A DNA stretch of 64,000 nucleotides from Herbivorax alkaliphila (GCF_030848475.1 NZ_JAVDDS010000005.1:62001-126000); one strand, 5' to 3'; numbered from the stretch's first letter, positions 44,524-54,733 are shown. Numbers and translations are program-made. Notes: generated by a model not told the origin, from the letters alone.

Positions 44524-45273
44524 TCAATTGTAAGTACCGTCTAGGTATTTAAAGCTAGGCAGCAACCTTTTATCAATGCCATTTTCTCTTTTAGTGACTT
44601 GCTTTATAAACTCTTCAATATCAGTAAAAACTAAGTTTGAGTTAGAACAATTAGACAAATCACGGTTTAGATTATCATAACACCTTAAAACCTTTAAGTT
44701 GGATGACACTTTTTTATAAATATATTCTGCACTTCTATATTGAACAGCATCATCCATAAGACTTTGTCCAATAAACATTGGAACTTTTACCTTCGAAAAA
44801 ACAGGCTTTGTCTTTTTAATAAGCAATCTAAAATTTATCAATTCAGATATTGAAAATTCAATTGGCGTTTTCATGTATCTTTTTACATTGTTGAAATTTC
44901 CTGTCCTACAATCTATTAGTATATTATAATAGATGTTTTTAATATTCCAGTAATATATAGGCGTGTTTATGGTAATTAAACTAAAAATCTTAAACCTTGC
45001 AGCAAAATTTGCCGCAATAAGCCCCCCCATATAAAAACCTATTATTACTACGTCTTTACATTTAGATTTAAGATACTTTAAGCTTGATTCTGCTGACTGT
45101 ATCCATTCGCTATAGCTTGTGTTAGAAAATGCTTTTCTGTTTTCCATACTGTATTTAAGGGATGGACAAAATGTCACAAACCCCTTCGACTTAAGATATT
45201 TGCTTAAAGGCTCAACTTCTGAAGTAGTTGCTCCAAAACCGTGTATTATAAGACAACCTGTTTTATATTTCAT
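44524..45273 (-). CDS. Alpha/beta hydrolase fold protein with degenerate catalytic residues
   Basis: 249 residues. Fold motifs of the carboxylesterase/lipase Est30-like group are clear: CLIIHGFGATTSEVEPLSKY (oxyanion HGFG), LKSKGFVTFCPSLKY and KDVVIIGFYMGGLIAANFAA. The nucleophile elbow should read G-x-S-x-G but is GFYMG, so Ser is replaced by Tyr (residue 81), a single TCT-to-TAT type change. The acid MDDAVQY survives, but the usual C-terminal GH...D region is LNRDLSNCSN, lacking the His. It is probably a pseudoenzyme or a decaying gene. A GTG at 45282 is an alternative start. Confidence 0.8.
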   Translation of the reverse strand: MKYKTGCLIIHGFGATTSEVEPLSKYLKSKGFVTFCPSLKYSMENRKAFSNTSYSEWIQSAESSLKYLKSKCKDVVIIGFYMGGLIAANFAARFKIFSLITINTPIYYWNIKNIYYNILIDCRTGNFNNVKRYMKTPIEFSISELINFRLLIKKTKPVFSKVKVPMFIGQSLMDDAVQYRSAEYIYKKVSSNLKVLRCYDNLNRDLSNCSNSNLVFTDIEEFIKQVTKRENGIDKRLLPSFKYLDGTYN

Positions 45274-45385
45274 TAATGTCACAACTCCAAGTGCTATTTT
45301 TAGTCACAAAGCTAATTGTATTATAATTGTTTATCTTTTTCAACAAGATTTTTGTTTTAAAGTTGTAAACAATATATTAACAGCC

Positions 45386-45425
45386 AAAAAAGCCGCCTCA
45401 TTTTAACGAATGAGACGGCTTTTTG
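45386..45425. terminator. Bidirectional terminator between hydrolase and SLH genes
   Basis: AAAAAGCCGCCTCATT and AATGAGACGGCTTTTT pair around TTAACG with one mismatch, with A and T tracts on both sides. It ends the long SLH-CBM transcript on the minus strand. Confidence 0.92.
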
Positions 45426-45436
45426 TCAGTTTATAC

Positions 45437-48400
45437 TTACCTTGCTCTTACCTTATCTGAAAAAGAGTTACGCTGACGTGAAACTGGATCAAACACTTCT
45501 GCTTTACCTGTTACCTGATAGTTTTCATCTTCTAAAAAGACATTTAGCTTAATTCTTTCATCTGTACTCATAAACAGTACATCATCTATAGTTACCCTGA
45601 CATATAAATTTCCTCTACCATCTACCATATAGTTATAAGTTAAACCTTCTAATTCAGGTGTTAGATTGCTCTCCTCAATCTGAATGTGTTTAAATATTTT
45701 TTCAGGATCAATGAACCTTCCATCTTTTTCAAAACGGAGATACAACTCATATGTCTCAGTTCTTAAGTCATATTTTATCTCTTCTGGAGCATTTAATGTA
45801 ACATCAAATCCATTGTCTCTAAATCCTGTAAATACAGGCGGCTCAATTCTAGTATTATTAAGCCTAAATGTAGTTTCAACTGTATCCCTTGGATTCTCCA
45901 CTCCTGACTCAGCTGCCCTTAGAGCAAAGTTATAATACTGAATATCCGGTGTTTTAATTCTAAGGCTATACTCTACAACTTCTGACTGATTTGGTTCAAG
46001 TTCTATTTTCTTTGGATAGCCTTTATCGTCAAGTTCCTTAATCCATGGATGGTATATTTCATAATCTCTTAAAGCTGTTGTAGATGTAACTTCCCATAGA
46101 CCAGTGTCGATTATCTTTTCAATATCATATGTCTGAGCTCTTGCACCATGGTTTGTAAAGGTAGCCTCTATTGAAAATTCATTTCCTCCATCCCATGTAT
46201 TTGCTCTGGTTTCATCAAAGCTTACTCCAACCTTTGACATCCACCCGAAAAGGTTATAGCAGAATTTATAATCTTCTACCGCCTTTCCACCTCCACGATA
46301 TACATGTTTTGTAATGCCGCATCCTATATCACTTGTGGTAATAACAATTCTTCCTGCCGACTCATCTTCATTTTTAATATTCCTTATAGCAAGATTAGGA
46401 AGTTTTTCACCGGTTGTTGTATCCTCAATATGAAGTATAACTTCATCTGTAGGTAGCAAATCATCAAGATAACGATTATCATCGTTAAGCCATTCTTCTC
46501 CATCTCCTAACAGTGATATTTCACTGGTTTCTGTAAACATACCCGGTGCCATAACTCGTGTTGATTTGTCAGGATCAATTCTAAAAATATTGTCAAACAG
46601 CGGATGCATATTTTTATCATCATCTAGAACAGGAATTTGAGGAAACTTAATATTTCCACCTGGTCTTATTGACTCAAAGCTAACTGCTTCTGTAAAGCCA
46701 TCACCAGGTTCTATAACAAGTCCATCACAGTTTTCCCACCACAATTGTCCACCTGCATTTAAAAAGGCTTTAACCTTATCCTGAACGTCTTCAGGATATG
46801 AGATTTCACCATGGGATGTCTGGAATAAAATATCATAATCTTTTGCTATCTGCTCAGGTGTCAATGAAGAATCGTCAATTGACACTTCCCAGTACTTAAA
46901 GAATTTAGATTTGTCTATGTTTTCTGTATACCCTACAACTCCTGAGTGAGTTATATCAGCTTCTAAATCTGTTTGTGCCTTTGCAACACTTCTTAAGTCA
47001 TTGAAGTAATTTGAAAAGTCACTAAAGCTCTCATTATCGATACCGGGGATTTCTGTCGAATTCAAGTGCATAATGTCTCTATATTCACTTTTATCAAATG
47101 CAGGAGGATGAGGATTTACCAACACCCAGTCCATCGGCTTATTTATATTTCTGTCTAGAAGTTCTAGCAAAGTAAAATCCGGATTTGGATCATCTACAGC
47201 TTTGTCATTTATAGAATCCCATGCAGGTGCAGGCAAAATAAGAATTCCCACATTAACATCTCTCTTTTTAGCCGTTATTCTTGGAACAGCTAAAGTTTCT
47301 TCCTCTTCTGGTTTTATAAAGTTATTTTCCTCTAAGTTTAGTGCATTATAAATAAATGCTGCTGCCTCTGCTCTGGTAACTGGATCTTTAGGATTTAAGT
47401 TTCCTAAATGATCACCTCTCATAAGTCCTTTATCAAGTGCTAGTTCAATAAAATATCTATATGAATCTGTAATTTCATCAGCGTCTTTATCTGTATATCT
47501 ATTTAAGTTTGCTCCAGGTTCAAGTTCTGGATCAAGTACAAACACTCTTCCATCTTCATTGTAGTCAAGACGTCTTGCACCTATTATTGCCATTGCAAAT
47601 TCTTCACGCCTTACCTTTCTGTTTTGTCGATATTCCTCTGCACTGTAAGGAATACGTGTTTCAAGGTCATATCTTAACATTTTTTCAGTAAAGAAGTAAT
47701 CATAGTATGCACTCATATAGTGATATGCCCAAAAATCAGGAGATATATCCGCTAAAAGCCTGTACCTTTCTGGTTTAAAATCACTATCATTCTCTGCAAT
47801 AGATCTTTTCATCACATTAAATGTCATGTATGCAACATGCTCTCCAATAATATGATCTCCAGGGCTAAACTGATCATTTCCTTTTCCAAAAATAACTCCC
47901 TGGCTAGCAAGTTCCATTACAGGTATATAAAACCAATCTCTAATATTTACATCATCAAATTCTTCTGTATAAGTAACTTTATTTATTTCAACAGCTGCAA
48001 TAGATGCCAAACCCTGTATTGATTTGCATTCAATTGAAAGCTTCCCGTCATCTAAAACTTTTGTAAGGTAGGGACCTTTTCTATCCCATCCGCCATAATT
48101 TTCTTCCATATCAATTGTATCAGCTAACTCGTCATTAATATACAAATCAAATACCTGCCTGTTTGTATTATGGTATTCTGTTGGATATATATATATTTCA
48201 TATATATTATTTTTATCTAAATCAGCTTCAATATCCACCGTATAACCTTTTATGCTTGTATTAAAAAGTTTATCGAAATTACTATCAGTAAAATTTATCT
48301 TTTTTTGTTCAGGCTCAAAAACAAACCAATTCATTTTAGATATTAATTCACCATTTTTACTATCAGTAAGATATAGTTCGTTTACCCCTTTAACACTTGA

Positions 48401-49267
48401 ACTTATATATGTACTGGATTCATTTGACGCATCAATTGATGCAATTGGTGATGCGGTAGGACTTCCCAATCTCACATCAATAGTTCCATCTACTTTTTGA
48501 GAAAAATCGGCCTTAAAATTTAATCTTCCACCTTCTCCAAAGTCCATAAAATTGTATTTATAAGCACCATTATCTTTTTCATCATAACTATCTACATTAA
48601 CAGGATCGTAAGCACTTTTTGTGAACCTGAACCAGTTAACATTAAAAAGTCCTTCTCTGTCTCCTACAAAACCTAAATAAAGTGTGTGCACACCTGAGAC
48701 ATTTCTGTTTAACTCACAGTAAACTTCCGTATAATCCTGCCAATCTCCTGTATTATTTACTCGAGTCCTTCCAACCAATTCACCTGATGGTGAATTAAGT
48801 CTTAATTCAATATATCCACCTTCTGTGTCACTTGCAACACGAGCTATAAATCCCTTTGTACCTTTTGGAAAATATATGTCCTCATAAGAAACATAGTCCC
48901 CATTAGAAATATATGAAAGGTTTTTCCTTCCATCAACATCCCCCGTATCTTCAACCTCTACACCATTGTTTAATGTAAAGTCCTCTGCTTCAATTCTCGA
49001 AAGTGCGTTTACTGTATTGTGGGGTCTTTCCACCTCAACAGGTTCCCTCTCATAGGTCTTTATATTTTCTACATTTCTCTGCCCGCTAAAGGGTGCCCCA
49101 TCAACAGTAACATCTTCCCCACCCAAATTAACTTCCATAACAGGTACATCAACTCTTTCACAGTATGATATTACTTCTTCACTTTCAGCAAAAGATACTG
49201 CTGAAATCACTGACAAAGTAAAAACCATAACTGTGAGCAATGCAATAGTTTTTCTACAATTAGCCAT
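45437..49267 (-). CDS. Large S-layer-anchored surface protein with CBM6-like, SLH and GATase-like regions
   Basis: 1276 residues. Signal peptide 1-27. A CBM6-like domain at about 90-213 (SRIEAEDFTLNNGVEVEDTG, VYCELNRNVSGVHTLYLGFV, FNVNWFRF). A second beta-sandwich follows at about 225-320 ending MNWFVFEP, and then a malectin/NPCBM-like part at about 325-435. SLH motifs occupy about 440-645 (DWFYIPVMELASQGVIFGKG, RYFIELALDKGLMRGDH, DPVTRAEAAAFIYNAL). About 670-1010 resembles ThuA/GATase-like folds (DYDILFQTSHGE, VKAFLNAGGQLWWENCDG). The rest is Ig/CARDB-like. The SLH repeats tether it to the cell wall and the CBM may bind plant polysaccharide. The SLH modules lie in mid-chain, which is unusual. 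Enzyme activity is uncertain. Confidence 0.8.
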   Translation of the reverse strand: MANCRKTIALLTVMVFTLSVISAVSFAESEEVISYCERVDVPVMEVNLGGEDVTVDGAPFSGQRNVENIKTYEREPVEVERPHNTVNALSRIEAEDFTLNNGVEVEDTGDVDGRKNLSYISNGDYVSYEDIYFPKGTKGFIARVASDTEGGYIELRLNSPSGELVGRTRVNNTGDWQDYTEVYCELNRNVSGVHTLYLGFVGDREGLFNVNWFRFTKSAYDPVNVDSYDEKDNGAYKYNFMDFGEGGRLNFKADFSQKVDGTIDVRLGSPTASPIASIDASNESSTYISSSVKGVNELYLTDSKNGELISKMNWFVFEPEQKKINFTDSNFDKLFNTSIKGYTVDIEADLDKNNIYEIYIYPTEYHNTNRQVFDLYINDELADTIDMEENYGGWDRKGPYLTKVLDDGKLSIECKSIQGLASIAAVEINKVTYTEEFDDVNIRDWFYIPVMELASQGVIFGKGNDQFSPGDHIIGEHVAYMTFNVMKRSIAENDSDFKPERYRLLADISPDFWAYHYMSAYYDYFFTEKMLRYDLETRIPYSAEEYRQNRKVRREEFAMAIIGARRLDYNEDGRVFVLDPELEPGANLNRYTDKDADEITDSYRYFIELALDKGLMRGDHLGNLNPKDPVTRAEAAAFIYNALNLEENNFIKPEEEETLAVPRITAKKRDVNVGILILPAPAWDSINDKAVDDPNPDFTLLELLDRNINKPMDWVLVNPHPPAFDKSEYRDIMHLNSTEIPGIDNESFSDFSNYFNDLRSVAKAQTDLEADITHSGVVGYTENIDKSKFFKYWEVSIDDSSLTPEQIAKDYDILFQTSHGEISYPEDVQDKVKAFLNAGGQLWWENCDGLVIEPGDGFTEAVSFESIRPGGNIKFPQIPVLDDDKNMHPLFDNIFRIDPDKSTRVMAPGMFTETSEISLLGDGEEWLNDDNRYLDDLLPTDEVILHIEDTTTGEKLPNLAIRNIKNEDESAGRIVITTSDIGCGITKHVYRGGGKAVEDYKFCYNLFGWMSKVGVSFDETRANTWDGGNEFSIEATFTNHGARAQTYDIEKIIDTGLWEVTSTTALRDYEIYHPWIKELDDKGYPKKIELEPNQSEVVEYSLRIKTPDIQYYNFALRAAESGVENPRDTVETTFRLNNTRIEPPVFTGFRDNGFDVTLNAPEEIKYDLRTETYELYLRFEKDGRFIDPEKIFKHIQIEESNLTPELEGLTYNYMVDGRGNLYVRVTIDDVLFMSTDERIKLNVFLEDENYQVTGKAEVFDPVSRQRNSFSDKVRAR

Positions 49268-49288
49268 TCTTTTTCCTCCTTAGTTTTT

Positions 49289-50104
49289 TTAATATTTTGG
49301 TTTTTTTATATGTTCATGATTCTTAAGATGATCCATACAGTATTCATAATCACCTTCACAAGTAGAACAGTATCTAAACTCCATTTGGGGATCATCTTTT
49401 TCTGTTATACCACAAACTGTACACTTATGGATGGTATCTTTTATTTTTAAACCTTGTTGATATTTTGCCTTTCTAACAACAGAGCCACTTCTCATTTTTG
49501 ATTTAAAGAATATTTCTTTTCCAAAGAAAAGAAAATAATTAAGCACCGCTGCTCCCACTGCTATTCTTATAGGTGTGTTTCCGCCTAAAAACATGTATCC
49601 CATAAGCCCCCAGTTAGCCCAGGCTATATATTTCAACTTAACAGGTAGCATTAGTAATAATCGAATTTCATAATTTGGATGAAATCTTGCAAATCCAAAT
49701 AAAAGAGACAAATTTAAATAGTGAGGACTTACATGTGGGTAACCACTAATCATCGCCCCTGCTATAGTAGCCAAAATCCCTACCAAATAGTATATATTGA
49801 ATTTAAAGCTTCCCCACTCCTGCTCTAATCCTGTTCCAAACCTGTAGATTAAAAGCAGAGCAAAGATAATAAATATAGGACTTGCTGGAGGAGGTATAAA
49901 GATAAATGTTATAAGCCTCCACACTTCACCCTGCATAACAAGCTCGGGAATAAGTGCAAGTCTTAAGGTGATATCAGCATTAAATAAATCATCTTGAACA
50001 AAGCTTAATAGATACACAAGCATGTTAAATACTACAATGTGCATAATTAATCCCTTTATTGCAAACCTTCCCAACTTTCTTTCCATTTTATCAAGTAATC
50101 TCAT
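49289..50104 (-). CDS. Rhomboid/Derlin-like membrane protein with Cys-rich tail, no catalytic Ser
   Basis: 271 residues from ATG 50104 (GAGGGAG, seven-base spacing). The frame runs on into the hairpin repeat upstream, but those 32 residues are repeat-encoded and unlikely to be used. Five or six membrane helices; GEVWRLITFIFIP, YRFGTGLEQEWGSFKFNIYY and LVGILATIAGAMISG resemble rhomboid-fold proteins. The GxSG nucleophile and the TM6 His are not visible, so it looks like an inactive rhomboid. The C-terminal 50 residues hold CTVCG...YCSTCEGDYEYCMDHL, a possible zinc-binding knuckle. It lies between the SLH protein and cellobiose phosphorylase genes. Confidence 0.75.
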   Translation of the reverse strand: MRLLDKMERKLGRFAIKGLIMHIVVFNMLVYLLSFVQDDLFNADITLRLALIPELVMQGEVWRLITFIFIPPPASPIFIIFALLLIYRFGTGLEQEWGSFKFNIYYLVGILATIAGAMISGYPHVSPHYLNLSLLFGFARFHPNYEIRLLLMLPVKLKYIAWANWGLMGYMFLGGNTPIRIAVGAAVLNYFLFFGKEIFFKSKMRSGSVVRKAKYQQGLKIKDTIHKCTVCGITEKDDPQMEFRYCSTCEGDYEYCMDHLKNHEHIKKPKY

Positions 50105-50122
50105 AAAAATTCTCCCTCGCAA

Positions 50123-50187
50123 GACAGGGGGACGGTTCTCTTGTCCCACTTTCAAAAAAAGTGAGACAAGAGAACCGTCCCCCTGTC
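50123..50187. repeat. Element C, inverted pair forming a long hairpin
   Basis: GACAGGGGGACGGTTCTC then TTGTC (50123-50145) and its exact reverse complement (50165-50187) have perfect 23-bp arms, and inner CACTT/AAGTG extends the stem. It fills the gap between cellobiose phosphorylase and the rhomboid-like gene. The core GGGGACGGTTCTCTTGTC recurs at 59594-59618. Confidence 0.9.
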
Positions 50188-50202
50188 TCACCTGTCTCAT
50201 TT

Positions 50203-52638
50203 TTAGCCCATTGTTACTTCAACAGTGTGCTCCTTGCCGTCATTAAATACTGGAAGTGAAGTACCTTCTATTTCTTTTCCATCTACAACTACCTTCTTCA
50301 CTCCTTTTGAAACCCGGTCAGGATTTTTCACTGTAATTTCATAAGTTGAACCTCTATACCATCTTGAAACTTTATATCCATCCCAGTCTTTTGGAATACA
50401 AGGATCAATTTCAAGTCCGTCAAATCCTGGCTTTATTCCAAGTATCCACTGGGATATTGCAACAAAGTTCCAAGCTGCTGTTCCTGTAAGCCATGAGTTC
50501 TTTGCTTCACCATGACGTTTAGCGTCTTTACCTGCAACCATCTGAGCATATACATATGGCTCAAGTTTGTGTATTTCACTAATCTCCTCTGTATATGCAG
50601 GAGCAATCTTTGAATAATAGTCAAACGCCATGTCCCCTCTTCCAAGAACAGTTTCTGCACATACTATCCAAGCATTATTGTGACAGAAGATTCCTGCATT
50701 TTCTTTATATCCAGCAGGGTAAGTGGATATTTCACCATATTCAATATAGTATTTTGTAAATGCAGGATTTTGAAGAACCAATCCATAAGGCGTATCCAGA
50801 TATTTTTTAACTGAATCCATTGCCTTTAATGCCTTTCCATCTTCAAGTCCAAGACCTGCCATTACACAAAAACCCTGGGATTCAATAAAAATCTTACCCT
50901 CTTCATTTTCCTTGCTTCCAACTTTTTTCCCAAAGTCATCATATGCTCTTAAGAACCATTCTCCATCATAGCCATGCTCCATTACAGTTTCCTTCATTTT
51001 GTCAATATGTCCTTTTGCAGCTTTAGCTTCATCATGAAGACCTCTGTGTTCACATAATTTAATATAGTCATCTCCAATATATACAAACATACCTGCAATC
51101 ATAACAGATTCTGCAACCTTACCATCCTTACTTGTAGTTGTCTGGAAAGATTCTCCTGGTTCATTTGAGAAACAGTTTAAATTCAAACAGTCATTCCAGT
51201 CTGCCCTTCCTATTAGAGGTAGACCATTAGGCCCTAAATTGTTTATAACATGATAGAAAGATCTCTTAAGGTGCTCAAGCATTGTATCTGCTTTGCTGTC
51301 ATCATTATCAAACGGAACCATTTCGTCTAGTATTGCATAATCTCCAGTTTCCTTAATATAAGCAGCAACTGCCATAATAAGCCATAGTGGATCGTCATTA
51401 AAATTTCCACCTATTTCATTATTACCTTTCTTAGTAAGAGGCTGATACTGGTGATATGCTCCACCATCTTCAAGCTGTGTCGCCGCAATATCTAGAAGTC
51501 TTTCCTTTGCTCTTTCAGGTATCTGATGAACAAATCCTAACAAGTCCTGATTTGAGTCTCTAAAGCCCATTCCCCTTCCTATACCTGATTCAAAATATGA
51601 TGCACTTCTTGACATATTAAATGTAACCATACACTGATACTGGTTCCATATGTTAACCATACGGTTTAATTTATCATCATTACTTTCAACTGTATACTTA
51701 GAAAGAAGATCCGTCCAATATTTATTTAGCTCTTCTAAAGACTTGTCCACATCTTCTGACGTCTTAAACTTATCTATCATTTCATTAGCTTTCTTTTTGT
51801 TGATTACACCTTTTGACTCCCACTTTTCTTCCTGTTTATTCTCAACATAGCCTAGTATAAACACAAGATCTTTTTGCTCACCTGGCTTTAATTCAACATC
51901 AATGCTGTGAGATGCTACAGGGGACCATCCATCAGCAACAGAATTTTTAGACTTTCCATTTACAACTGCATCAGGAGCTTCAAAACCATTATAAAGCCCT
52001 ATAAAACTTTCTCTGTCACTGTCAAATCCAGTTATTTTTTCATTTACAGAATAAAATGAATAGTGATTTCTACGCTCTTTATACTCAGTTTTATGGTATA
52101 TAACAGAATCTTTAATTTCAACTTCACCAGTATTAAAGTTTCTCTGGAAGTTTGTCATATCATCCTGTGCATTCCACAAACAAAATTCAACAAATGAAAA
52201 TAGTGTTATCTTTTTGTTTTCTGAAGTCTCATTTTTTAAGACCACCTTTTGCACTTCACCATTATAATTAAGTGGAACAAAGCATGTAACTTCACTGCTT
52301 ATTCCATTTCTCTTTCCCTTAATTTTTGTATATCCCAAACCATGTCTACACTCATAGCTTTCAAGATCTTTTTTAACAGGTGACCATCCTGGAGACCAGA
52401 AATCCCCATTATCATGTATGTAAAAATAACGACCGCCCATATCTATAGGCACATTATTATACCTATACCTTGTAATACGTCTTAATCTTGCATCCCTGTA
52501 AAATGAATATCCTCCAGCTGTATTTGAAACCAGTGAAAAAAATTCTTCCGTTCCTAAATAGTTAATCCACGGATAAGGTGTCTTGGGTTGAGTAATAACA
52601 TACTCTTTATTTACGTCATCAAAAAAACCAAATTTCAT
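50203..52638 (-). CDS. Cellobiose phosphorylase, GH94
   Basis: 811 residues, the length of the C. thermocellum intracellular enzyme. N-terminal beta-sandwich starts [20 protein letters not shown], then [20 protein letters not shown]. The (alpha/alpha)6 catalytic domain contains [12 protein letters not shown], in which Asp483 (of WND) is the general acid. Others: [34 protein letters not shown] and [14 protein letters not shown]. It splits cellobiose with phosphate into glucose 1-phosphate and glucose in the cytoplasm, saving ATP. No signal peptide. A copy of element B lies 58 bases upstream. Confidence 0.97.
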   Translation of the reverse strand: MKFGFFDDVNKEYVITQPKTPYPWINYLGTEEFFSLVSNTAGGYSFYRDARLRRITRYRYNNVPIDMGGRYFYIHDNGDFWSPGWSPVKKDLESYECRHGLGYTKIKGKRNGISSEVTCFVPLNYNGEVQKVVLKNETSENKKITLFSFVEFCLWNAQDDMTNFQRNFNTGEVEIKDSVIYHKTEYKERRNHYSFYSVNEKITGFDSDRESFIGLYNGFEAPDAVVNGKSKNSVADGWSPVASHSIDVELKPGEQKDLVFILGYVENKQEEKWESKGVINKKKANEMIDKFKTSEDVDKSLEELNKYWTDLLSKYTVESNDDKLNRMVNIWNQYQCMVTFNMSRSASYFESGIGRGMGFRDSNQDLLGFVHQIPERAKERLLDIAATQLEDGGAYHQYQPLTKKGNNEIGGNFNDDPLWLIMAVAAYIKETGDYAILDEMVPFDNDDSKADTMLEHLKRSFYHVINNLGPNGLPLIGRADWNDCLNLNCFSNEPGESFQTTTSKDGKVAESVMIAGMFVYIGDDYIKLCEHRGLHDEAKAAKGHIDKMKETVMEHGYDGEWFLRAYDDFGKKVGSKENEEGKIFIESQGFCVMAGLGLEDGKALKAMDSVKKYLDTPYGLVLQNPAFTKYYIEYGEISTYPAGYKENAGIFCHNNAWIVCAETVLGRGDMAFDYYSKIAPAYTEEISEIHKLEPYVYAQMVAGKDAKRHGEAKNSWLTGTAAWNFVAISQWILGIKPGFDGLEIDPCIPKDWDGYKVSRWYRGSTYEITVKNPDRVSKGVKKVVVDGKEIEGTSLPVFNDGKEHTVEVTMG

Positions 52639-52695
52639 TTTTAATCCTCCTATTTGTTTTTATAAAATTTATTTATGTTTTTCATTATTAGTAAA

Positions 52696-52744
52696 ATCCG
52701 ATTCTCATCGTCCAATACCCGTTAAATCATTAAGGTTTTGTCCT
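52696..52744 (-). repeat. Dispersed element B, copy 2
   Basis: Matches 12481-12530: ATCCGATTCTCATCGTCCAA, CCGTTAAA and TTTTGTCCT, including the CGAT-GAGA-ATCG hairpin on the minus strand (52699-52710). It lies just before the cellobiose phosphorylase start, within a 255-base gap that otherwise shows no gene. Confidence 0.7.
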
Positions 52745-52893
52745 TGAGAACACGCAGTTATTTCTAAAGCATTCCTTAGTTACATTTTTTAAAACAGTAT
52801 TATACAACTATTTACAGAGTATTCCCTTTCGCTTCTTAATTATTATATAGAGGTTTGATTAATAATTCAAGAGTGTATTTTATTAATGCTCAT

Positions 52894-54666
52894 TTAAAAG
52901 TCCATTCTATTTTGTGAACCTTTTTTCCTTTTTCTCATCCTTATAATTATTATAACTATTAAAACAACTGATATTAATACAAGTACCAGAAAAAATGTAA
53001 GTACTTTTCTAAGTGCTATTTTTGCTTCCACGTTTCTTTTTCTATATTCCACTAAATCAGTTATTTCACCATGAGAGTCCAGTTCAATTGCCTTATCAAA
53101 AGCAATAACAGCCTCTTCTAAATCTCCTAGCCTTTCCAGTGCTAGACCTTTACTTTTGTATGCTAAAAAACTGTCAGGCTTTGTATCTATAGCCTTTAAA
53201 GCGTACTCTAAAGCATCTTCCCCTTGATAGGTTCCCAAGAAAGCTCCGCTTTTTACAATATAAGCCTTATGAGTTTTTTCCTTTAATTCAATTGCAATAT
53301 CTGCATGTTTTATTGCTTCATCGTAATCTTCTTTTTCTAAAAAAGCATTTCCAATATTTACATTAATTTTGCTTAATAAATCAACATCCACCTGATTATC
53401 AAGTGCTTTTTTATACACTTGAATTGCCTCATCATGTTCACCTTTTCCCGAAAGTGCATTTCCCATGTTCACATAAGCCCTAGAAATAGTATCTTCATCA
53501 TCCATCACCATATGAATTGCTTTGTTACCATCTTCATCATCCATCGCCAACTGAATTGTTTTATTACTGTCCTCAATTGCCCTGTCATATTTTCCTATAT
53601 CAACAAATGCCTTTGCTCTGTTTAAATATCCTATAGGATTATCTGAATTTAATTCTATAGCATTAGTTCCTTCTTTTACAGCCTCTTCGCTTCTTCCAAT
53701 TTCCGATAATACAAAACATCTGTTTGCATATGCCTCATAAATAGAATTGTCTATTTCCATTATACTGTCTATTTCTTCAAGAGCCTCTTCAAATCTTTCA
53801 AGCTCCACTAAAATTGCTGATTTATTTATTAAAATTTCAATTGTGACTTCTATATTATTGAAATGATTTAATTCTTCTGCTTTTTTAATTTTCTCTAAAG
53901 CCTCTTCATTTCTCCCTAACCCATTTAATAAAAATGCTTTGGTACTGTACGAAACTGGGTTTAAAGAATCTAATTCAATGCTCTTCCTGCATAACACAAG
54001 AGCTTCTTCAAATTCCCCTATATTGGCTAAAGAAATACTTTTTATTATATATGCTATTGAATTTTGAGGGTACACCTCAATGGCTTTATCACTATAAGTT
54101 ATAGCTTCTTCCCATTTACTTATTTCTACTAAAACAGATGCTTTATCTGTGTAGACATCACTTAAAATATCCTCCCCTGGATTCATATTGATAACAACAT
54201 CATAATACTCTATCGCCTCATCATATCTCTCATTTATAGCTAATGCCGATCCCATTAAATAATTAGCTGACAAATCCTTAGAATCTAATTCAATTGACTT
54301 TTTAGCTGATTCTAAAGCCTCTTTTGGACTATAATTTTCAAAAAAAATAACTGTTCTATTTATATGTGCATCTAAAAAATTAGCATTATATTCTAAAGAT
54401 TTTTCATATTGTTCTAATGCTTCATCATATCTTTGAAGATTTTGTAGTGCAAGTCCTTTATTGTAATATGATTCAGGTATTGACGGGTCTAATTCTATAG
54501 CTCTGTCAAAGTACTCTATCGCTTCTTTGAAATTCCCCTGTTCTATTTGATTGTTTCCCTCATTAAAATTTTCAAAAAAAGAACCAGCAAATGAATTGAT
54601 AGAAAAAATTATTGCAATTAAAAATATTGTTGCTGTTGTAATCAATATTTTTTTTAACCTTTTCAT
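52894..54666 (-). CDS. Membrane-anchored TPR-repeat protein
   Basis: 590 residues from ATG 54666 (GAGGG). Signal-anchor helix at about 3-25, then roughly 14-15 TPR units through residue 545: for example EAIEYFDRAIELDPSIPESY followed by YNKGLALQNLQRYDEALEQY. A C-terminal transmembrane helix (VLTFFLVLVLISVVLIVIII) precedes a basic tail RMRKRKKGSQ. The array is probably outside the membrane between two anchors. A 14-residue duplication around MDDED breaks the repeat phase at about residues 385-412. It serves as a protein-interaction scaffold; the partner is unknown. Confidence 0.88.
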   Translation of the reverse strand: MKRLKKILITTATIFLIAIIFSINSFAGSFFENFNEGNNQIEQGNFKEAIEYFDRAIELDPSIPESYYNKGLALQNLQRYDEALEQYEKSLEYNANFLDAHINRTVIFFENYSPKEALESAKKSIELDSKDLSANYLMGSALAINERYDEAIEYYDVVINMNPGEDILSDVYTDKASVLVEISKWEEAITYSDKAIEVYPQNSIAYIIKSISLANIGEFEEALVLCRKSIELDSLNPVSYSTKAFLLNGLGRNEEALEKIKKAEELNHFNNIEVTIEILINKSAILVELERFEEALEEIDSIMEIDNSIYEAYANRCFVLSEIGRSEEAVKEGTNAIELNSDNPIGYLNRAKAFVDIGKYDRAIEDSNKTIQLAMDDEDGNKAIHMVMDDEDTISRAYVNMGNALSGKGEHDEAIQVYKKALDNQVDVDLLSKINVNIGNAFLEKEDYDEAIKHADIAIELKEKTHKAYIVKSGAFLGTYQGEDALEYALKAIDTKPDSFLAYKSKGLALERLGDLEEAVIAFDKAIELDSHGEITDLVEYRKRNVEAKIALRKVLTFFLVLVLISVVLIVIIIIRMRKRKKGSQNRMDF

Positions 54667-54693
54667 CAAAAACCCTCTTTCCAAGTAATTTAC

Positions 54694-54733
54694 AAAAATA
54701 GACTTACTTAAAGCTTTAAGTAAGTCTATTTTT
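54694..54733. terminator. Perfect 40-bp palindromic terminator of the transketolase genes
   Basis: AAAAATAGACTTACTTAAAG is followed directly by its exact reverse complement, ending TCTATTTTT. It lies 12 bases after the transketolase stop on the minus strand, and the T-rich right arm supplies the U-tract. Confidence 0.85.

Noticed and set aside
50105-50200. N-terminal extension of the rhomboid-like protein
   Set aside because: It is encoded by the element C hairpin; ATG 50104 has a strong SD right after the repeat.
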